A stretch of DNA of 64,000 nucleotides from Magnetospira sp. QH-2. GTDB lineage: Bacteria; Pseudomonadota; Alphaproteobacteria; Rhodospirillales; Magnetospiraceae. Position 1 is the stretch's first letter. The number at the start of each line of letters is the position of its first letter. The notes below the pieces were generated by a model. It was given only the letters and a program-made list of their open reading frames with translations. It did not search any database and had not been told where the DNA came from. This document shows, piece after piece, positions 62,151-64,000 of this stretch. The stretch spans positions 186,001-250,000 of the forward strand of contig NZ_FO538765.1 of the NCBI RefSeq assembly GCF_000968135.1. Reading direction: 5' to 3'. Made by a program: the position numbers and the translations under genes.

Positions 62151-62810
62151 ATGACTGGAACTGAACTCCTGCTCTGGGCCAAGGGACCGGGCTTCAACAT
62201 CGCCCTGATTATCCTTTTGTTCGGCCTATTGCTGAGACTATTCGAAATCCTCTCGTTGGGTCGGCGCCCCGATCGCTCGGTGCCCCGAGGCGACGCCCGC
62301 TCGCAGGGCATGAAGACCATGTGGAGCCGCTTCTTCCCCGGCCACGGCATGCTGATGCTGTCGCCGGTGGTGCATATCGCGGGATACGTTTTCCATGCCG
62401 GTCTGTTCATCGCCATCTTCCTGTTTGTCCCGCATATCCAACTGTTGGAACAAGTCGTCCAGTTCGCCTGGCCCGGTCTGCCCAGCAATGTGGTTGACGG
62501 CGTGACCCTGGTCACCTTGCTGTCCATGATCGCTTTGCTCGTGGCCCGCATGAAGGACCCGGTGAAAAAGATGCTGTCGGGGTTCGAGGACTATCTGACT
62601 TGGGTCCTGACCTTCCTGCCGTTGCTGACCGGCTATCTGGCGGTCAACCGGCTGTTCTATGATTATGAAACCATCCTGGCCCTGCACATCCTCAGTGTTG
62701 AGCTGCTCATGGTGCTGTTCCCCTTCACCAAGCTCATGCACGCCATCACCTGGGCCTTCGCACGTTACTACTCCGGCACCATCGCCGGCCGGAAGGGAGC
62801 CCACTCATGA
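62151..62810 (+). CDS. isp1: Isp1: b-type cytochrome of the hydrogenase
   Basis: This is a 219-aa inner-membrane protein, 3 bp after hynS. It resembles NarI-like cytochromes: about five helices (FNIALIILLFGLLLRLFEIL, VVHIAGYVFHAGLFIAIFLFVPHI, VTLVTLLSMIALLVA, WVLTFLPLLTGYLAV, ILSVELLMVLFPFTKLMHAITW) with several helix His residues for haem. It connects the periplasmic hydrogenase with Isp2 and the quinone pool or a cytoplasmic acceptor. Confidence 0.87.
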   Translation: MTGTELLLWAKGPGFNIALIILLFGLLLRLFEILSLGRRPDRSVPRGDARSQGMKTMWSRFFPGHGMLMLSPVVHIAGYVFHAGLFIAIFLFVPHIQLLEQVVQFAWPGLPSNVVDGVTLVTLLSMIALLVARMKDPVKKMLSGFEDYLTWVLTFLPLLTGYLAVNRLFYDYETILALHILSVELLMVLFPFTKLMHAITWAFARYYSGTIAGRKGAHS

Positions 62811-64000
62811 CGCAATCCTTCGAAAACGGACTCAAGTCCATGATGGAACAGATGGATGCGCCCATTGCGTCCTTCCTGTCCTCCTGCGTGCACTGCGGCC
62901 TATGCGCCGAGGCTTGCCTGTTCTACACCGAGACCGGCGACCCCAAGTACACGCCGATCCATAAACTCGAACCGCTGAAAAAGATGTGGCGGCGGGAATA
63001 TACCCTTTGGGGAAAGCTGGGCGGCATGGTCGGCCTGTTCCCCAAAGTCACCGAAAAGGACTTCGAGGACTGGGAAGAACTGGTCTACGACTCTTGCACC
63101 ATGTGCGGTCGTTGTTCCATGGCTTGCCCGGTTGGCAATGACATCACCTATATGATCCGCAAGATGCGCGAAGGCTTCTCGGCCGCCGGGTATGTGCCCG
63201 AGGGCATGGCCAAGGCGGGCGTGCGGGCGATCAACGAGATCAGCCCCATCGGCATCAAACCGGCCATGGTTGCCAAGCAGTGCGAGAAGCAATCCAAGGA
63301 AACCGGCCTGCCCATCGAGATGGACAAGGCGGGCGTGGACTACATGGTGTTGCTGTCGTCCATGGAAGTCATGGGCTTCCCCGAGATCATCGGCGCCATG
63401 GCCAAGATCTTCAAGAAGGCAGGGATCACCTGGACCATTTCGTCCAAGGCCTATGAAGCCACCAACATCGGCATTCAGATCGGCAACAAGGAAGTGGCCA
63501 AGTTCCTGGTGCAACGGGTTTATGACGAAGCCGTGGCCCTGGGCGTCAAGGGCGTCATCAGCCCCGAATGCGGCCATGCCTATCAGGCCATCCGCTGGGA
63601 CGGCCCCAACCTGTTGGGCAAGGAATATCCCTTCGAGGTCATCCATCTGGTGGACCTTCTGGGCAAGTTGCAGGCCGAGGGCAAACTGCCCCTGACCGGC
63701 AAGTACCCCAAGAAGCTCACCTACCACGATCCGTGCCAGCTCAATCGGCGCGGCGGTCTCGATATCCCGGCCAACAAGCTCATCGACGCGGTAGCCGAGG
63801 ATTGCACCCCCATGGAAGACGAAGGCGCATGGGGCTGGTGCTGCGGTGGCGGTGGCGGCGTTTCAGCCAATCACCGGGCCGAAGAGTTGCGCTACAAGGT
63901 TTTCGGAATGAAGAAACGCCAGATCGAAAAGATCCGGCCGGAAGAGCTTCTGACCACCTGCGCCAACTGCCGCAACGTCATCGAGGAAGCCCTCGACGAA
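62807..64000 (+). CDS. isp2: Isp2: HdrD-like iron-sulfur protein, 3'-truncated
   Basis: The ATG overlaps the isp1 stop (ATGA), and the frame stays open to the last base (398 codons). Two [4Fe-4S] ferredoxin-type clusters near the N-terminus: Cys27, 30, 33, 37 (CVHCGLCAEAC) and Cys97, 100, 103, 107 (CTMCGRCSMAC). The C-terminal half has CCG-type segments: SPECGHAY, HDPCQLNRRGG, WCCGGGGG and TCANC, as in HdrD subunits of heterodisulfide reductase. It is cytoplasmic and should take electrons from Isp1. The large-subunit gene is expected downstream of the window. Confidence 0.92.
   Translation, partial: MTQSFENGLKSMMEQMDAPIASFLSSCVHCGLCAEACLFYTETGDPKYTPIHKLEPLKKMWRREYTLWGKLGGMVGLFPKVTEKDFEDWEELVYDSCTMCGRCSMACPVGNDITYMIRKMREGFSAAGYVPEGMAKAGVRAINEISPIGIKPAMVAKQCEKQSKETGLPIEMDKAGVDYMVLLSSMEVMGFPEIIGAMAKIFKKAGITWTISSKAYEATNIGIQIGNKEVAKFLVQRVYDEAVALGVKGVISPECGHAYQAIRWDGPNLLGKEYPFEVIHLVDLLGKLQAEGKLPLTGKYPKKLTYHDPCQLNRRGGLDIPANKLIDAVAEDCTPMEDEGAWGWCCGGGGGVSANHRAEELRYKVFGMKKRQIEKIRPEELLTTCANCRNVIEEALDE

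Overview
The window is a contiguous stretch of a high-GC alphaproteobacterial chromosome. I place it in or near the Rhodospirillales by gene content, not by any search. The clues are the DUF2336 protein beside a GGDEF protein, the hslVU-nth and dapD-dapE order, an Isp-type [NiFe]-hydrogenase, and a glycine/asparagine-rich protein resembling sulfur globule proteins. Most of it is dense, ordinary chromosomal coding sequence with short gaps and many start/stop overlaps. There is no prophage, CRISPR array or insertion sequence that I can see.

Layout. 1-3.6 kb: the end of a quinone oxidoreductase, an RsbU-like phosphatase and an alpha/beta hydrolase. 3.6-9.5 kb: a branched-chain amino acid/amide ABC transporter (livHMGF plus a periplasmic binding protein), split by a PIN-domain gene and its overlapping partner. 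9.7-13.4 kb: small secreted and regulatory proteins, including a DUF1223 protein, a solute-binding protein, two very small proteins, a secreted seven-repeat cysteine protein, a sulfur-globule-like protein and a cold-shock protein. 13.9-21.4 kb: a MASE1-CHASE-PAS histidine kinase, exported SH3-like and BON proteins, fmt, a monohaem cytochrome c and mutL. 21.4-28 kb: a dehydrogenase, an exported ankyrin protein, an OxyR-like regulator and, divergently, nhaA with a universal stress protein. 28-38 kb: truA, dapE, dapD, a HAD nucleotidase, GGDEF plus DUF2336, a DEDDy exonuclease, ybaB and recR. 38-47 kb: a doubly degenerate CZB-GGDEF protein, tRNA-Thr(CGU), a DegT-like enzyme, and a minus-strand run of PfkB kinase, typA, family 9 glycosyltransferase, methyltransferase and ampG. 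47-52 kb: a structured RNA candidate (6S-like), an EI24 membrane protein, bactofilin plus lipoprotein, and hslV-hslU-nth. 52-58.5 kb: DUF1508, a double haemerythrin, SPFH/NfeD, rmuC, DUF4139 and def. 58.6-64 kb: the hydrogenase locus.

How the genes fit together. The right end is the most coherent accessory system. The hydrogenase small subunit (Tat-exported), Isp1 (membrane cytochrome b) and Isp2 (HdrD-like iron-sulfur protein) form an operon that runs off the window; the large subunit should lie just beyond. Upstream are a HupD-type maturation protease, a divergent HypC chaperone, a short HupH-like protein and two small genes I cannot assign. AT-rich gaps there carry a perfect TGTGA-N6-TCACA site and several palindromes. 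The most unusual individual proteins are the CZB-GGDEF protein that has lost key residues in both domains, the OxyR-like regulator with His in place of the peroxidatic Cys, the seven-repeat cysteine protein, and the PIN gene pair inside the liv locus.
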